A DNA stretch of 64,000 nucleotides from Syntrophaceae bacterium (GCA_013177795.1 JABLXY010000002.1:744001-808000), one strand, 5' to 3'. Counted from the first letter of the stretch, positions 24,118 to 33,757 are shown. Made by a program: numbers and translations. The notes: generated by a model not told the origin, from the sequence alone.

Positions 24118-25149
24118 ATGAAAGTGGCCGTCTATTACAGCAACCGTGACGTCCGGATCGAGGAGCGGCCCGTTCCCCGGGTCGGCCCGGGGGAGCTGCT
24201 CGTCAAGGTCATGGCGAGCGGCATCTGCGGCAGCGACGTCATGGAGTGGTACCGGATCAAGAAGGCCCCCATCGTCCTCGGGCACGAGATTGCTGGGCTG
24301 ATCGTCGAGAGGGGGCCCGGCGTCGAGCGCTACGGCGCGGGGGACCGGGTCTTCGTTTCCCATCACATCCCGTGCAACACCTGTCATTACTGCCTGAAGG
24401 GAAGCCACACGGCCTGCGAGACCCTCCACACGACCAACTACGACCCCGGCGGGTTCAGTGAGTACCTGCGGGTGCCGGCGCTCAACGTCGACCGGGGCGT
24501 GTTCCTGCTGCCCGACGGGGTCAGCTTCGATCAGGGTGTGTTCATCGAGCCGCTGGCCTGCGTGATCCGGGGCCAGAGGCTTGCGGGCCTGCAGCCGGGC
24601 CAGAGCGTGCTCATCCTCGGCAGCGGCATCTCGGGGCTGCTGCACCTCATGCTGGCCAGGGCCCTCGGCGCCGGGAGGATCGTCACGACCGACATCAGCC
24701 CGCACCGCCTGCGGGCGGCGGTCGAACTCGGGGCCGATGCGGCGTTGCCCGCCTCGGAGGACGTCCCTTCACGGTTCAGGGCCCTGCACGGCCGGCCCGC
24801 CGATCTCGTCATCGTCTGCACGGGCGCCCTCTCGGCCTACCGGCAGGCCCTGCTTGCCGTCGACCGGGGCGGCACCATCCTCTGTTTCGCGCCGACCGAC
24901 CCCGGCGTCGACCTCCCCGTGCCGGTCAACGATTTCTGGCGCAACGAGATCCGCATCCTTCCCTCCTACGGCAATGCCCCGCAGGATGCGGTCGTAGCGA
25001 TCGAGATGATCCGCTCGGGCCGCGTGCCCGTGGATCGGATGATCACCCACCGCCTGGGCCTCGACGAGGCGGGCCTCGGCTTCCGGCTCGTCGCCGAAGC
25101 CGGCGAGGCCCTGAAGGTCATCCTCTACCCGCACCCTCTCAACCCCTGA
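24118..25149 (+). CDS. zinc-dependent medium-chain alcohol dehydrogenase
   Basis: A 343-residue enzyme of the sorbitol/threonine dehydrogenase branch. Catalytic zinc ligands are the cysteine in GICGSD and the GHE motif (LGHEIAG); the structural zinc site is CNTCHYC plus a fourth cysteine in HTACE. The cofactor motif is LILGSGISGLLHLMLARALGAG. It would oxidise a polyol or secondary alcohol. Tandem position with the aldolase suggests a short pathway that oxidises and then cleaves a sugar derivative; the substrate is not evident. Confidence 0.82.
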   Translation: MKVAVYYSNRDVRIEERPVPRVGPGELLVKVMASGICGSDVMEWYRIKKAPIVLGHEIAGLIVERGPGVERYGAGDRVFVSHHIPCNTCHYCLKGSHTACETLHTTNYDPGGFSEYLRVPALNVDRGVFLLPDGVSFDQGVFIEPLACVIRGQRLAGLQPGQSVLILGSGISGLLHLMLARALGAGRIVTTDISPHRLRAAVELGADAALPASEDVPSRFRALHGRPADLVIVCTGALSAYRQALLAVDRGGTILCFAPTDPGVDLPVPVNDFWRNEIRILPSYGNAPQDAVVAIEMIRSGRVPVDRMITHRLGLDEAGLGFRLVAEAGEALKVILYPHPLNP

Positions 25150-25185
25150 CCTTCTTCCATTCGGCCTCCTGCCCGTGTTTGCCGA

Positions 25186-25214
25186 TTGACATTCCTTTGC
25201 CGCCCCGGTTAGAT
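25186..25214 (+). promoter_or_regulatory. predicted sigma-70 promoter of the GNAT gene
   Basis: TTGACA (25186-25191) and TTAGAT (25209-25214) with a 17-bp spacer; start near 25221, 15 nt before the ATG. Confidence 0.6.
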
Positions 25215-25235
25215 TGATCCGCACAGGGGGCAGCG

Positions 25236-25748
25236 ATGAACCGCACAATGCAGGGGAGCGGCCCGGGCCGCGGAGAAAGGCTGACCGGCGGTTTTGCGGG
25301 TCACCTTCGCGTGCGCAGGGCGGCCCCGGGAGAGATACCGGGCTTCGCCGTCCTGTTCGAGGACCCGGATCGCAGGCGCTGGGTGGCCGAAACCCTTGCG
25401 GCGGGGGGCAGCAGGGCCCTGGTCGTGGAGAGATTTGCCGGGACGCGCTGGGTTCCCGTGGGACGCACCGTGACGGACGCCGACGGGGAGACGGCCGTGT
25501 CGCTTGATCCGCGCGACAGGGGCCGGGGCCTCGCGCACGAGGTGCTGCAGGCCGGGGTCCGGGTCCTGCGCGAGGAGCCGTTCCTGCATCTCAGCGCCAC
25601 CGTGGTCACGGGCGATGCCAGGGCCGCCCGGGTATTCGAGAAAGCCGGCTTCACCCCTGCGGGACCCTGCCGCTTTCGGGGCGGGCCCGCGACTCGCTGG
25701 ATGCGCAACCTCCGGGGCGACTGCACGCCCTACAACGTCTGGATCTGA
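25236..25748 (+). CDS. GNAT-family N-acetyltransferase
   Basis: A 170-residue acetyltransferase. The acetyl-CoA motif A is DPRDRGRGLAHEVLQAGVRVL, preceded by the central strand VPVGRTVTDADGETAVSL and followed by LSATVVTGDARAARVFEKAGF, the usual GNAT ending. The N-terminal 25 residues are glycine-rich and poorly conserved in appearance, so the true start may be later. The acceptor substrate is unknown. Confidence 0.78.
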   Translation: MNRTMQGSGPGRGERLTGGFAGHLRVRRAAPGEIPGFAVLFEDPDRRRWVAETLAAGGSRALVVERFAGTRWVPVGRTVTDADGETAVSLDPRDRGRGLAHEVLQAGVRVLREEPFLHLSATVVTGDARAARVFEKAGFTPAGPCRFRGGPATRWMRNLRGDCTPYNVWI

Positions 25749-25780
25749 GTCGCGCGTTGCGTTGATGGGCGGCGGGACAA

Positions 25781-26785
25781 ATGCCTAAAGAGATCACCCA
25801 CTGGCTGATAGCATCGGCAGTGTCTTCCGGGCTCGAGGGAACGGCGTTCCGGGAGCCCCTCGACCGGTACGGGAACATCCTGAAGATCGGGGCCGTTGTC
25901 CACGACGCGCCGTATTACTATCTCGGCAGGGATCGGGACCGCCGGTTCGGGGATCTGCCGCGCAAGCTCCACGGCACCGTCGCCGACGCCTGCGGACTGA
26001 TCGGTGCCCTGTTGAGCTACACCCTGGAAAGACCATCCGGTGAGCGTAGCCCTCTTCTGGCCTTTCTCGTCGGGCTCGTGACGCACCTGTTCGCCGATGC
26101 GCTCTTTCACCCCATGATCTTTTACCTCACGGGCCCCTACCATCATCTCTCTTCCCGGGAGGGTTCCATCGCCCGGCAGGACCACCGCCGGCTCGAGGCG
26201 CTCATCGACATCTCCCTGGCCGGCGGTTACGAACGGGTGAGGGACTTTTCCCTGGCCTCCTTCCTCGGCGCGGCGGAGGTGCCGCCCCGGGCGGTCTTCG
26301 CGCACGCCGGGACGGCGTGGCTGGAACCGGGGAGGGCGGAGGGTTTTGCCGGGGGCCTCGCCTCGGCCTTTCGGCTCTTTGCCTTCATGCAGGGCCTCTT
26401 TCGGAACCCCTTCCTGGGCCGCCTCTCGTTTTCGCTCTTTCCGGCCGCTCCCGCATCCGCCAGGGAAATCCTGGCCCTCGTGTATGCGCCCCGGCTGTCG
26501 CAGTTCGAACAGCGAATCCGGGGGGTCCTGCAATACCGGCACCCCTGCACGGGCCGCGAGGAGGCCCGCAGCATCGACGCCCTGTTCCGGGAGGCCGTGG
26601 AGCAGAGCATCGCATTCTGCCGGGGGCTGGAGCCCCTGCTGGACCCGGCGGCGAGAAGGACGGCGCGGCTGCTGCTGCCCGCCGTCGACCCCGGTCTGGG
26701 GTTCGATCCGGACGGTCCGATGTGCCGCTACGCCGAGCGGCCGTTTTTTGCCGAGCGGGAGTCACGGGAAGGCATTTGCCATTGA
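25781..26785 (+). CDS. zinc-dependent phospholipase-C-like protein
   Basis: A 334-residue soluble protein that resembles the zinc-dependent phospholipase C/GPI-PLD N-terminal domain. Metal ligands can be placed in PKEITHWLIA (His), AVVHDAPYYYL (His, Asp), and LVGLVTHLFADALFHPMIF (His, Asp, His). A further RQDHRRLEALID segment may complete the site. There is no signal peptide, so it acts in the cytoplasm or is not a secreted phospholipase. The next gene is a membrane metallophosphoesterase, which suggests a lipid or phosphate-ester theme. Confidence 0.65.
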   Translation: MPKEITHWLIASAVSSGLEGTAFREPLDRYGNILKIGAVVHDAPYYYLGRDRDRRFGDLPRKLHGTVADACGLIGALLSYTLERPSGERSPLLAFLVGLVTHLFADALFHPMIFYLTGPYHHLSSREGSIARQDHRRLEALIDISLAGGYERVRDFSLASFLGAAEVPPRAVFAHAGTAWLEPGRAEGFAGGLASAFRLFAFMQGLFRNPFLGRLSFSLFPAAPASAREILALVYAPRLSQFEQRIRGVLQYRHPCTGREEARSIDALFREAVEQSIAFCRGLEPLLDPAARRTARLLLPAVDPGLGFDPDGPMCRYAERPFFAERESREGICH

Positions 26786-26870
26786 CGGCAGCCGTGACTA
26801 TGTTGTCAATAACAGCGCGGCGGAGGCGATGCGCCGCTGATTCCCTGTTCAACGTGCGCGACAAGAATCG

Positions 26871-28022
26871 ATGACGCTCTTTCTGGCCAGCTTTTTCCTG
26901 GTCCTCGGTCTGATGCACGGCTATGTCTTTCTCCGGGGCCGGGCCGCCTTCCCCTTCGGGCCCGGCGCGGCGGTCTGCGTCGCACTGGTTATGCTGTGCA
27001 TGGTTGCGGCCCCCTTCGCGGGCCGCATCTTCGAGAGGCAGGGTGCCGAGGAGACCGCCAGGGCCGTTGCCTGGGGCGGGTACCTCTGGCTGGGGTTCCT
27101 GTTCATCCTGGTCGTGGCGCTGTTGGCGGTCGATCTGTACCGCGGGCTGGTGTTTCTGGCGGGGCTTGCCTCGCGCCGGGATCTTACCGCCGTCATCCCG
27201 GGGGCGAAGGCCGCTTTCCTCGTCCCGCTCGCCCTGTCGGTCGCGGCGAGCGCCTGGGGGGTGCACGAGGCGCTCGATATCCGGACGGAGCGTGTCGTGA
27301 TCGAGACGGACCGGCTGCCGGCGCACGTGGAGCGCCTTCGGATCTGCCAGATCTCCGATGTGCACCTCGGTCCGATCGTCCGCGGGGAGAGGCTTGCGCG
27401 CATGCTCGACGTCGTGAGGCAGGAGAATCCCGATCTGCTGGTCTCCACGGGCGACCTCGTCGACGGGCCGCCGGCCCGTCTCCCGGGGCTTCTCGAGCAA
27501 CTCCGGGACATCCGGCCTGCCCTGGGCAAATACGCCGTGACGGGGAACCACGAGTTCTACGTCGGGCTCGAGCAGGCCCTTGCCTTCACCCGGGATGCCG
27601 GCTTCGACGTGATGAGGGGGGAAGCCCGTGATGTGGGCGGCATCCTCACCCTCGCCGGCGTCGACGATCCGGCGGGCCGCGGGTTTTCCCTGAGGGGCCG
27701 TGCCGACGGGGAGCGCGAGCTGCTCGCCGGCCTGTCCCGGGACCGTTTCGTCCTGCTGTTGAAGCATCGGCCCGTCGTCGAGGAGGAGTCCCTCGGGCTC
27801 TTCGACTTGCAGCTCTCCGGTCACACGCACCGGGGGCAGATCTTCCCCTTCAACCACATCGTCGATCTCTATTTCCCGCGGTCGAGCGGGCTGCACGACC
27901 TCGGCCACTCGCACCTCTACGTGAGCCGCGGTTCGGGAACCTGGGGCCCCCCGATCCGGCTTCTCGCCCCGCCGGAGGTGACCGTGATCGAGATCGTCAA
28001 CAGCAGGCATGCCACGCACTGA
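26871..28022 (+). CDS. membrane-anchored metallophosphoesterase
   Basis: A 383-residue protein with four N-terminal hydrophobic segments (about 1-125) and a calcineurin-like phosphoesterase domain. The metal motifs appear in order: QISDVHLG, STGDLVDG, GNHEFY, LLKHRP and SGHTHRGQ. This design matches the YkuE/LpxH-like group of two-metal phosphatases attached to the membrane. The active domain would face the cytoplasm or periplasm depending on topology, which I cannot settle. It overlaps the alternative start of the DUF4301 gene. Confidence 0.88.
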   Translation: MTLFLASFFLVLGLMHGYVFLRGRAAFPFGPGAAVCVALVMLCMVAAPFAGRIFERQGAEETARAVAWGGYLWLGFLFILVVALLAVDLYRGLVFLAGLASRRDLTAVIPGAKAAFLVPLALSVAASAWGVHEALDIRTERVVIETDRLPAHVERLRICQISDVHLGPIVRGERLARMLDVVRQENPDLLVSTGDLVDGPPARLPGLLEQLRDIRPALGKYAVTGNHEFYVGLEQALAFTRDAGFDVMRGEARDVGGILTLAGVDDPAGRGFSLRGRADGERELLAGLSRDRFVLLLKHRPVVEEESLGLFDLQLSGHTHRGQIFPFNHIVDLYFPRSSGLHDLGHSHLYVSRGSGTWGPPIRLLAPPEVTVIEIVNSRHATH

Positions 28023-28038
28023 CGGAGGTGACCGGTTC

Positions 28039-29556
28039 ATGTTCAGCGCGTCCGACATCGAATACATCCGTGCCAGGGGAATGACGGAAGAGAAGATCGT
28101 CTCGCAGATCGAACGGTTCCGGCGGGGGGCGACGGCATTGACCCTCGACCGGCCGGCCACGGTCGGTGACGGGATCGTGCGGGTCGCCGATGACGAGAAA
28201 CCCCGCCTCGTCGCCCTGCACGACGAGGCGGCGGGGGCCGGGCGATGCCTCAAGTTCGTCCCCGCATCGGGAGCCGCCACGAGGATGTTCAGGGACTGGC
28301 ACGCAGCCCTCAACGCGGGCGGGTTCGGGAGCCGCGCCGCGCGCGATGCCTTCATCGAGAGCCTGCCGAGCTATGCCTTTTACGAGGACCTGTGCGAGGC
28401 GCTGTCAAAAGCCGGCTGCGATCCGGCAAGGCCCACCGCCGAAGGCGGGGAGTGCGAGATCCTCGATTGCATCCTCGGCGAAAGAGGTCTCCATTACGCC
28501 TGCAAGCCCAAGGCATTGCTGAAATTCCACAGGTATGGAGACGGAGCGCGGACCGCCCTGGAGGAGCATCTCGTGGAGGCGGCCCTGTACGTGAGGGACC
28601 GCAGCGGTCTCTGCCGCCTGCACGTGACGGTCTCCTCGGAACACCTCGCCCCGGTCCGTGCGCTCGTCGAGCGCGTCCGCGGCGACTACGAGCGGCGCTT
28701 CGGCGTGCGCTACGAGATCGGGTTCTCCGTCCAGAGCGAATCGACGGACACCATCGCCGTCGATCTCGACAACCGGCCGTTCCGGGCCCGCGACGGCAGG
28801 CTCCTGTTCCGGCCCGGGGGGCACGGTGCGCTGCTCTACAACCTCCAGGCGATCGAGGGGGACATCGTGTTCGTCAAGAACATCGACAACGTCGTGCCCG
28901 ACCGCCTCAAGGACACGACGGTGCTCTACAAGAAGATCCTCGGGGGCTTCCTCGTTGACCTGCAGGGGCAGCTGTTCAGCCGCCTCCGGGCGCTCGCTGA
29001 CCCCTCCGCGGGCGAGGCCGTGCTGGACGAGGCCGCCCGGTTCGCCTCGGGGCGCCTCGCGTGCCTGCTGCCGCCCGATTTCGGGGGAAGGCCGGTGAAA
29101 GAACGCAGGGAGATCCTGATGCGGGCCCTCGACAGGCCCCTGCGCGTCTGCGGGATGGTGAAAAACGAGGGCGAACCGGGGGGAGGGCCCTTCTGGGTGA
29201 GGGAACCCGACGGCGGCTGCTCCCTGCAGATCGTCGAGGAGGTCCAGGTGGACAAGAGGCAGGCGGGGCAGGCCGAGATCTGGGCCTCGTCCACTCACTT
29301 CAACCCCGTCGACCTTGCCTGCGGGGTGCGCGATTACCGGGGCCGCCCGTTCGATCTCGAACGGTTCGTTGCCGCCGACCAGGTGTTCATCTCGGTGAAG
29401 TCGCACGAGGGCCGCGACATCAAGGCCCTCGAGCTGCCCGGCCTGTGGAACGGGTCCATGGCCCGCTGGCACACCGTTTTCGTCGAGGTCCCGATCGAGA
29501 CCTTCAATCCCGTGAAGACCGTCGACGACCTGCTGCGCCCGGCGCACCGGCCGTGA
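28039..29556 (+). CDS. DUF4301 family protein
   Basis: A 505-residue cytoplasmic protein. The N-terminal half has VPASGAATRMF, and the middle has KPKALLKFHRYGDGARTALEEHLVEA, which looks like a nucleotidyltransferase-type core; later LFRPGGHGALLYNL and IDNVVPDR are strongly conserved-looking. The C-terminal GMVKNEGEPGGGPFWV and STHFNPVDLAC complete the family pattern. No enzymatic role is established for DUF4301. The ATG at 28039 has GGAGGTG 8 nt upstream; an upstream start at 28009 would overlap the phosphoesterase. Confidence 0.78.
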   Translation: MFSASDIEYIRARGMTEEKIVSQIERFRRGATALTLDRPATVGDGIVRVADDEKPRLVALHDEAAGAGRCLKFVPASGAATRMFRDWHAALNAGGFGSRAARDAFIESLPSYAFYEDLCEALSKAGCDPARPTAEGGECEILDCILGERGLHYACKPKALLKFHRYGDGARTALEEHLVEAALYVRDRSGLCRLHVTVSSEHLAPVRALVERVRGDYERRFGVRYEIGFSVQSESTDTIAVDLDNRPFRARDGRLLFRPGGHGALLYNLQAIEGDIVFVKNIDNVVPDRLKDTTVLYKKILGGFLVDLQGQLFSRLRALADPSAGEAVLDEAARFASGRLACLLPPDFGGRPVKERREILMRALDRPLRVCGMVKNEGEPGGGPFWVREPDGGCSLQIVEEVQVDKRQAGQAEIWASSTHFNPVDLACGVRDYRGRPFDLERFVAADQVFISVKSHEGRDIKALELPGLWNGSMARWHTVFVEVPIETFNPVKTVDDLLRPAHRP

Positions 29557-29560
29557 ATAA

Positions 29561-29595
29561 AGGTGACAGGTGGCAGGTATCAGGTTGCAGGGTGA
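29561..29595. repeat. period-7 tandem repeat
   Basis: Five heptads AGGTGAC, AGGTGGC, AGGTATC, AGGTTGC, AGGGTGA just after the DUF4301 stop. A partial complementary stretch (about 29611-29634) follows. Confidence 0.55.
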
Positions 29596-29665
29596 AGAAA
29601 TGAAGTTTCTTACCTGGCACGCGACATGTCAGGTCTTTCGCCCTCGATCAATCGGAGAAAACGGC

Positions 29666-30667
29666 TCAGATCATCCTGTGCTGTAATTCCCCCTTGTCCG
29701 CCGGGATGACCCGGAGAAAGCTCGTCTCGCCGCCGCGCCGGCATCTCACGATCACCTCGCCCGCGTCTTTCGGGGCATCGCCGTAGGCGGCGCAGATGGA
29801 GGCCGCCATGCGGCGGATCTCCTCCGGTCCGTCGCCGGGCAGGACGCAGAGCGGCCCCGGGAAATCCCGCATCTGGAAGACCGCGTCCCGGTCGTCGATC
29901 ATGGACTCGATGGCCCGGTTGTCATGTTTGTTCCGCCCGACGATCACCTTGTGGCGCTCGTCGATCCGGATGTGACGCCCCGCGCTCAGGAGTTCGAGGT
30001 CCCTCGTCGAAAAATCGGCCCCGTGGGCGAAGAGATCCCTGAGCCGCCTCGAGAACATGGGGTCCGTCAGGAGACAGCCGCCTGCCGGGTTTGAATACGA
30101 CGTGATGCCGTACCGCTCGGCCATCTCCATCTGCCGCTTGCGGCCGCGGCCCGAAATGTCGAGGAGCCGCTCCCGGTCCACCAGGCCCTCGCGTTCCGGC
30201 AGGGTCTCGGGGAGCAGGCGGGCCGACAGGGGGCGCAGGACCCGGTCGGCGTAGCCCGAGTTTTTCGCCACGACGTGTAGCATCTGGCGGCTCTGCGACA
30301 TGGGGCGCTGGCCCAGCACCTCGCCCGTGAAGAGGAAATCGTACCCCATCTCCTCCATCTTCCGGCCGGCGATTCGCAGCATCAGGGTGTGACAGTCGAT
30401 GCAGGGGTTCATGTTCTTCCCGTAACCGTATCGCGGCGACCGCACCACGGCCAGATGCTCGTCGGTGATGTCGAGCACCATGAGCGGCAGGCCGATCCCG
30501 TCGGCTGCCGCGCGCGCTTTCCCGGCGCCGAAAAACGGGGTGCGGAAGGTGATCCCCAGCACCTCGATCCCCTGTTCCTGGATCAGCTTGACCGCCACGA
30601 TGCTGTCGAGGCCGCCCGAAAACAGGGCGATGGCCTTTACGGGTTTTTTCGTTTCCATTCCAGACAA
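29666..30667 (-). CDS. PP-loop ATP pyrophosphatase (tRNA thiolation-like)
   Basis: A 333-residue protein whose N-terminal domain is an ATP-pyrophosphatase with the PP-loop FSGGLDSIVA and the later motif FLFTGEVLGQRPMSQS; NPCIDCH and AGGCLLTD hold cysteines that could carry sulfur. This is the arrangement of ThiI/MnmA-like tRNA 2- or 4-thiouridine enzymes without THUMP domain. The C-terminal 100 residues look like an RNA-binding appendix. The TTG at 30667 has AAGGA 11 nt upstream; the ATG at 30658 is the alternative. Exact modification is unknown. Confidence 0.72.
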   Translation of the reverse strand: MSGMETKKPVKAIALFSGGLDSIVAVKLIQEQGIEVLGITFRTPFFGAGKARAAADGIGLPLMVLDITDEHLAVVRSPRYGYGKNMNPCIDCHTLMLRIAGRKMEEMGYDFLFTGEVLGQRPMSQSRQMLHVVAKNSGYADRVLRPLSARLLPETLPEREGLVDRERLLDISGRGRKRQMEMAERYGITSYSNPAGGCLLTDPMFSRRLRDLFAHGADFSTRDLELLSAGRHIRIDERHKVIVGRNKHDNRAIESMIDDRDAVFQMRDFPGPLCVLPGDGPEEIRRMAASICAAYGDAPKDAGEVIVRCRRGGETSFLRVIPADKGELQHRMI

Positions 30668-30774
30668 GAGAAATCAAATCCTTCCGTGGTGACATGGGCG
30701 GCAGGCGGGATGCGAGGCTTCCGAAAGCCGGATCCGGCCGTCCCGCCGTCTTGCCTTATGATCCATGGGATCGT

Positions 30775-32421
30775 TCAGTACAGGGCGATCCTGCGTGCCC
30801 AGCGCTCGCCGATGTACGCGCAGATCCCTCGGTCCGCGTCGTCGGCAACGAGGTAGAGCGTGCCGCCCGCCGTGGTGACCCTGAAGGCGCTCAGCGTGAG
30901 CAGCCACCGGGGCGGCTCTCCCTCCCCCGGCGGCCGGAATTCCTCGATTTCCGCGGCATACGGGACCTCGAGTCCCCGGAGCACCTTCTCGACGACGGTC
31001 TTCCTCTCGTCGCTTCCCGCGACCTGGATGAGATCCATTCCCCCCTCGCAGAGCTTGACCTGAGCGGGTGTCGCCGTCTCCCCGAATTGGATGACGGCCG
31101 TGCGGGTGCCGATGCGCACGACGTAATCCGCGCGCAGCACAGGGGGGTCCCTCTGCTGCGCGGCTTCCGGGAGGGGGATCGGCTGGTCTGTCTTGTACGT
31201 GTACCCCAGGGCCTCGAGCAGCGAACCGACGAACGCCCGGTTGCCCCCGCCCTGCAGGACGGTGGGCCCGGCGGGGGCCGGGGCCGCCTGCCGCTCGCGC
31301 AGGGAGCCGCTCCCCCCGTCGATCTCGAGCAGGGAGATTCCCTTGCCCTCGGCATACCGTGCGACGGGCTCCGGGATCGTCGGGGTCTGAGCCGACGCCC
31401 GGAAGATGACGGCAAGGACCTGTTCCCCGCCGTCGGCCGGCCGGCGCACGAGGACCCGGTCCGGGCGAAGCCCGATGCCTGCCGTCGTCCCCAGCATCAG
31501 GGGCTCTGCGGGACGGCGGAATGCGTACTGCGCGGATGCGCCGAAGATGCCTTCCAGCACGGAGAAGAGCCCGTCGGTCCCCGGTTCGTGCAGCACCGTG
31601 AAGTTTCCCCATCGGGCGCGCAGGAGTGCGGCCGCCTCGTCGGGGATCCGGCGGCCGAAATCCAGGAAGATCCGGCTCCCGTCGCCGAGCTCCGCCATGG
31701 GGATGTCCGCGCAGTCGACGACCAGGTGCTCCGTCTCGGTCAGCGGGACGAAGTATTTGCCGCTGCGCAGGAGGTCTCCGCCGGTGCGACGCACGACCGC
31801 CGCGATGACGGCCAGCTCGCGGTCGGTCGGCTGGAAGGCCGCCGCAGCGGTCTGCACGGCCGCTCCCTCGGCCTGCGGCGCCGCCGGCTGCACGGCGGGC
31901 ACGTCCGGCGCCCGGTCCTTGCGGGGCAGCAGCAGGGCCTGCCCGGGGTAGATCCGGTCCGGGTCGGAGAGCCCGGGGTTGAGCTGCATGACCAGCCTGA
32001 TCCACGCCGCCATCTCGCCTGCCGCGATCCCGAGCCGGTCATGAAGAATCTGCGAGAGGGTATCCCCCTTGTTGACGACATGGGTGGGCCCGCCCGGCGC
32101 ATCGCCGAGGCGGGGCAGGGCGATCCTCTGGCCGGGATAGATCCGGTCGGGGTTGCGGATCTGGGGGTTGAGCTTCATGACCTGCCTGCGGACCGAGGCG
32201 GACCCCGCGGCCTGCCTGCCGAGCTTCCGCCGGATGATCCTCGAGAGGCTGTCGCCCTTCTGCACGACGTAGACGGACGGGCCGTCCTTGGCCGCCGCCT
32301 TTTTCCGCAGGACGAGGTGGGCCGTGTCCTCCTGGGAAAGCACAGTGGAGGGGATCGAAAGGAGGCCGAATGCCGCCAGGGCGGTGGAGACGAGAGTCAG
32401 GCGCAACATCCGCGGGCTCAT
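30775..32421 (-). CDS. exported protein with two LysM domains
   Basis: A 548-residue secreted protein. A signal peptide (ending near VLSQ) is followed by two LysM modules, YVVQKGDSLSRII to YPGQRIALP (about 50-105) and HVVNKGDTLSQIL to YPGQALLLP (about 112-168), each with the YPGQ ending. The C-terminal 340 residues are not assigned; they contain alternating strands and helices and could be a cell-wall or polysaccharide-interacting domain. Start at 32421 is set by GGAGG 8 nt upstream. The IS element is inserted about 100 bp upstream and may separate it from its promoter. Confidence 0.78.
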   Translation of the reverse strand: MSPRMLRLTLVSTALAAFGLLSIPSTVLSQEDTAHLVLRKKAAAKDGPSVYVVQKGDSLSRIIRRKLGRQAAGSASVRRQVMKLNPQIRNPDRIYPGQRIALPRLGDAPGGPTHVVNKGDTLSQILHDRLGIAAGEMAAWIRLVMQLNPGLSDPDRIYPGQALLLPRKDRAPDVPAVQPAAPQAEGAAVQTAAAAFQPTDRELAVIAAVVRRTGGDLLRSGKYFVPLTETEHLVVDCADIPMAELGDGSRIFLDFGRRIPDEAAALLRARWGNFTVLHEPGTDGLFSVLEGIFGASAQYAFRRPAEPLMLGTTAGIGLRPDRVLVRRPADGGEQVLAVIFRASAQTPTIPEPVARYAEGKGISLLEIDGGSGSLRERQAAPAPAGPTVLQGGGNRAFVGSLLEALGYTYKTDQPIPLPEAAQQRDPPVLRADYVVRIGTRTAVIQFGETATPAQVKLCEGGMDLIQVAGSDERKTVVEKVLRGLEVPYAAEIEEFRPPGEGEPPRWLLTLSAFRVTTAGGTLYLVADDADRGICAYIGERWARRIALY

Positions 32422-32517
32422 GCACGAAACCTCCGACGGCAACGGCGTCGGGCGGTATCTTACCCGCCGCCCCCCGGAATGTCAAACGCCGGCGGCACGG
32501 GGTAGCGTATCATATCT

Positions 32518-33757
32518 TGTGTCAGAGACAGGAAAGGGGTACCCCCAAGATTGCGACATCCCATAAGGAGGTACCCCATGAGGACAGTTGGTTTGCCGAT
32601 CAAGAGTTTGTCACAAGCGCACCGGATAATCAAGGAGATGAACCTGTCGCCGGAGTGGGATGCGGATTACCGCTCTGCGGCCCGTCAGGCCCTGGTCGGG
32701 ATCTTGGAAGACCAGTGAACGACCGGCTGGACCGCTATCTCGACGAGGTGGGCCGCTCGCTGGCGGACCGGCGCAACGGCAGCTACTGCCGTCACCTGCT
32801 CACCGAGCTGGGGGATATCGAGCTGCGGGTGCCCCGGAGCCGCAAGACCAGCATGATCGGGGTGGTCCGGGCCTACGCCCGCCGCATCGGCTGCGTGGAG
32901 CGGATGATCCTGGCGTGCTTTGTCCTCGGGATCTCCACCCGCAAGATCGCCCACGCCCTGATGCCGGTTCTGGGCGAGCCCGTCAGCGCCACGACGGTGA
33001 GCCGGGTGGCCCGGAGGCTCGATGCGGCCGTGAGCGCCTTCCACAGACGGCCGCTGCGCCGAGCCTACCGGTTCCTGCTGTTCGACGGGGTGGTGCTCAA
33101 GCGCAGAACCGGAGCCGGGGCCTCCACGCGCGTCGTCCTGGTGGTCCTGGGGGTGACGGCCCAGGGCCGCAAGGAGATCATCGACTTCCGGATCGCCCAC
33201 GCCGAGTCACAGAGCGCCTGGGAGGTCTTCCTCACGGATCTGTATCGACGGGGACTCACGGGCGAGGGGCTCGAGATGATCATCACCGACGGGGGCCGGG
33301 GCCTGCTGGCCGCCCTGCCCTTTGTCTATCCGCAGGTGCCCCTGCAGCGCTGCTGGGTGCATAAAACCCGCAACGTCCTCAACTACGCCCGCAAGAGCGA
33401 CCAGGCCGCCATGAAGAAGGACCTGCACGCCATCAGCCATGCCGCCTCTCTGCGCGAGGCCCAAGCCGTCCTGCAGCGCTTCTGCCGCATCTGGCGCCCG
33501 CTCTATCCCAAGGCCGTCAAGAGCCTCATGAGCCACGAGGAAGAACTCCTGGCGTTCTTCCGGCTGCCCCATCCCAAGCTCTGGCCCACGATCCGGACCA
33601 CCAACCTCATCGAACGCAGATTCCGCGAGGTCCGCAGGAGAACCCGCCCCATGGGCGTCTTCTCCGATCGAACCAGCATGGAGAGAATCCTCTATGCCAT
33701 CTTTACCCATGAGAACCTGAAAGAAAAAACCATGACCCCTTTCCTCGTCATGACACA
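32518..33757 (+). mobile_element. IS256-family insertion sequence
   Basis: Inverted ends are 23 bp: TGTGTCA-N6-GGAAAGGGGT at 32518-32540 and its inverse ACCCCTTTCC-N6-TGACACA at 33735-33757; 17 outer and inner positions are identical. It carries a Mutator-type transposase in two overlapping frames. No matching 8-9 bp target duplication is visible (ATCATATCT on the left, TAACACTTG on the right), so the boundaries may be slightly off or the insertion old. It lies between the LysM gene and the acyl-CoA dehydrogenase. Confidence 0.8.
32578..32718 (+). CDS. IS256 transposase, N-terminal ORF
   Basis: A 46-residue frame with AAGGAGG before its ATG. It ends GILEDQ and its stop TGA overlaps the GTG of the second frame (GTGA). 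Read through in the -1 frame, the two parts join into one continuous IS256-type sequence (ARQALVGILEDQ then NDRLDRYLDEVG). No classical slippery heptamer is seen at the overlap, so this is either coupled translation of two polypeptides or a mutation that split the gene. Confidence 0.6.
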   Translation: MRTVGLPIKSLSQAHRIIKEMNLSPEWDADYRSAARQALVGILEDQ

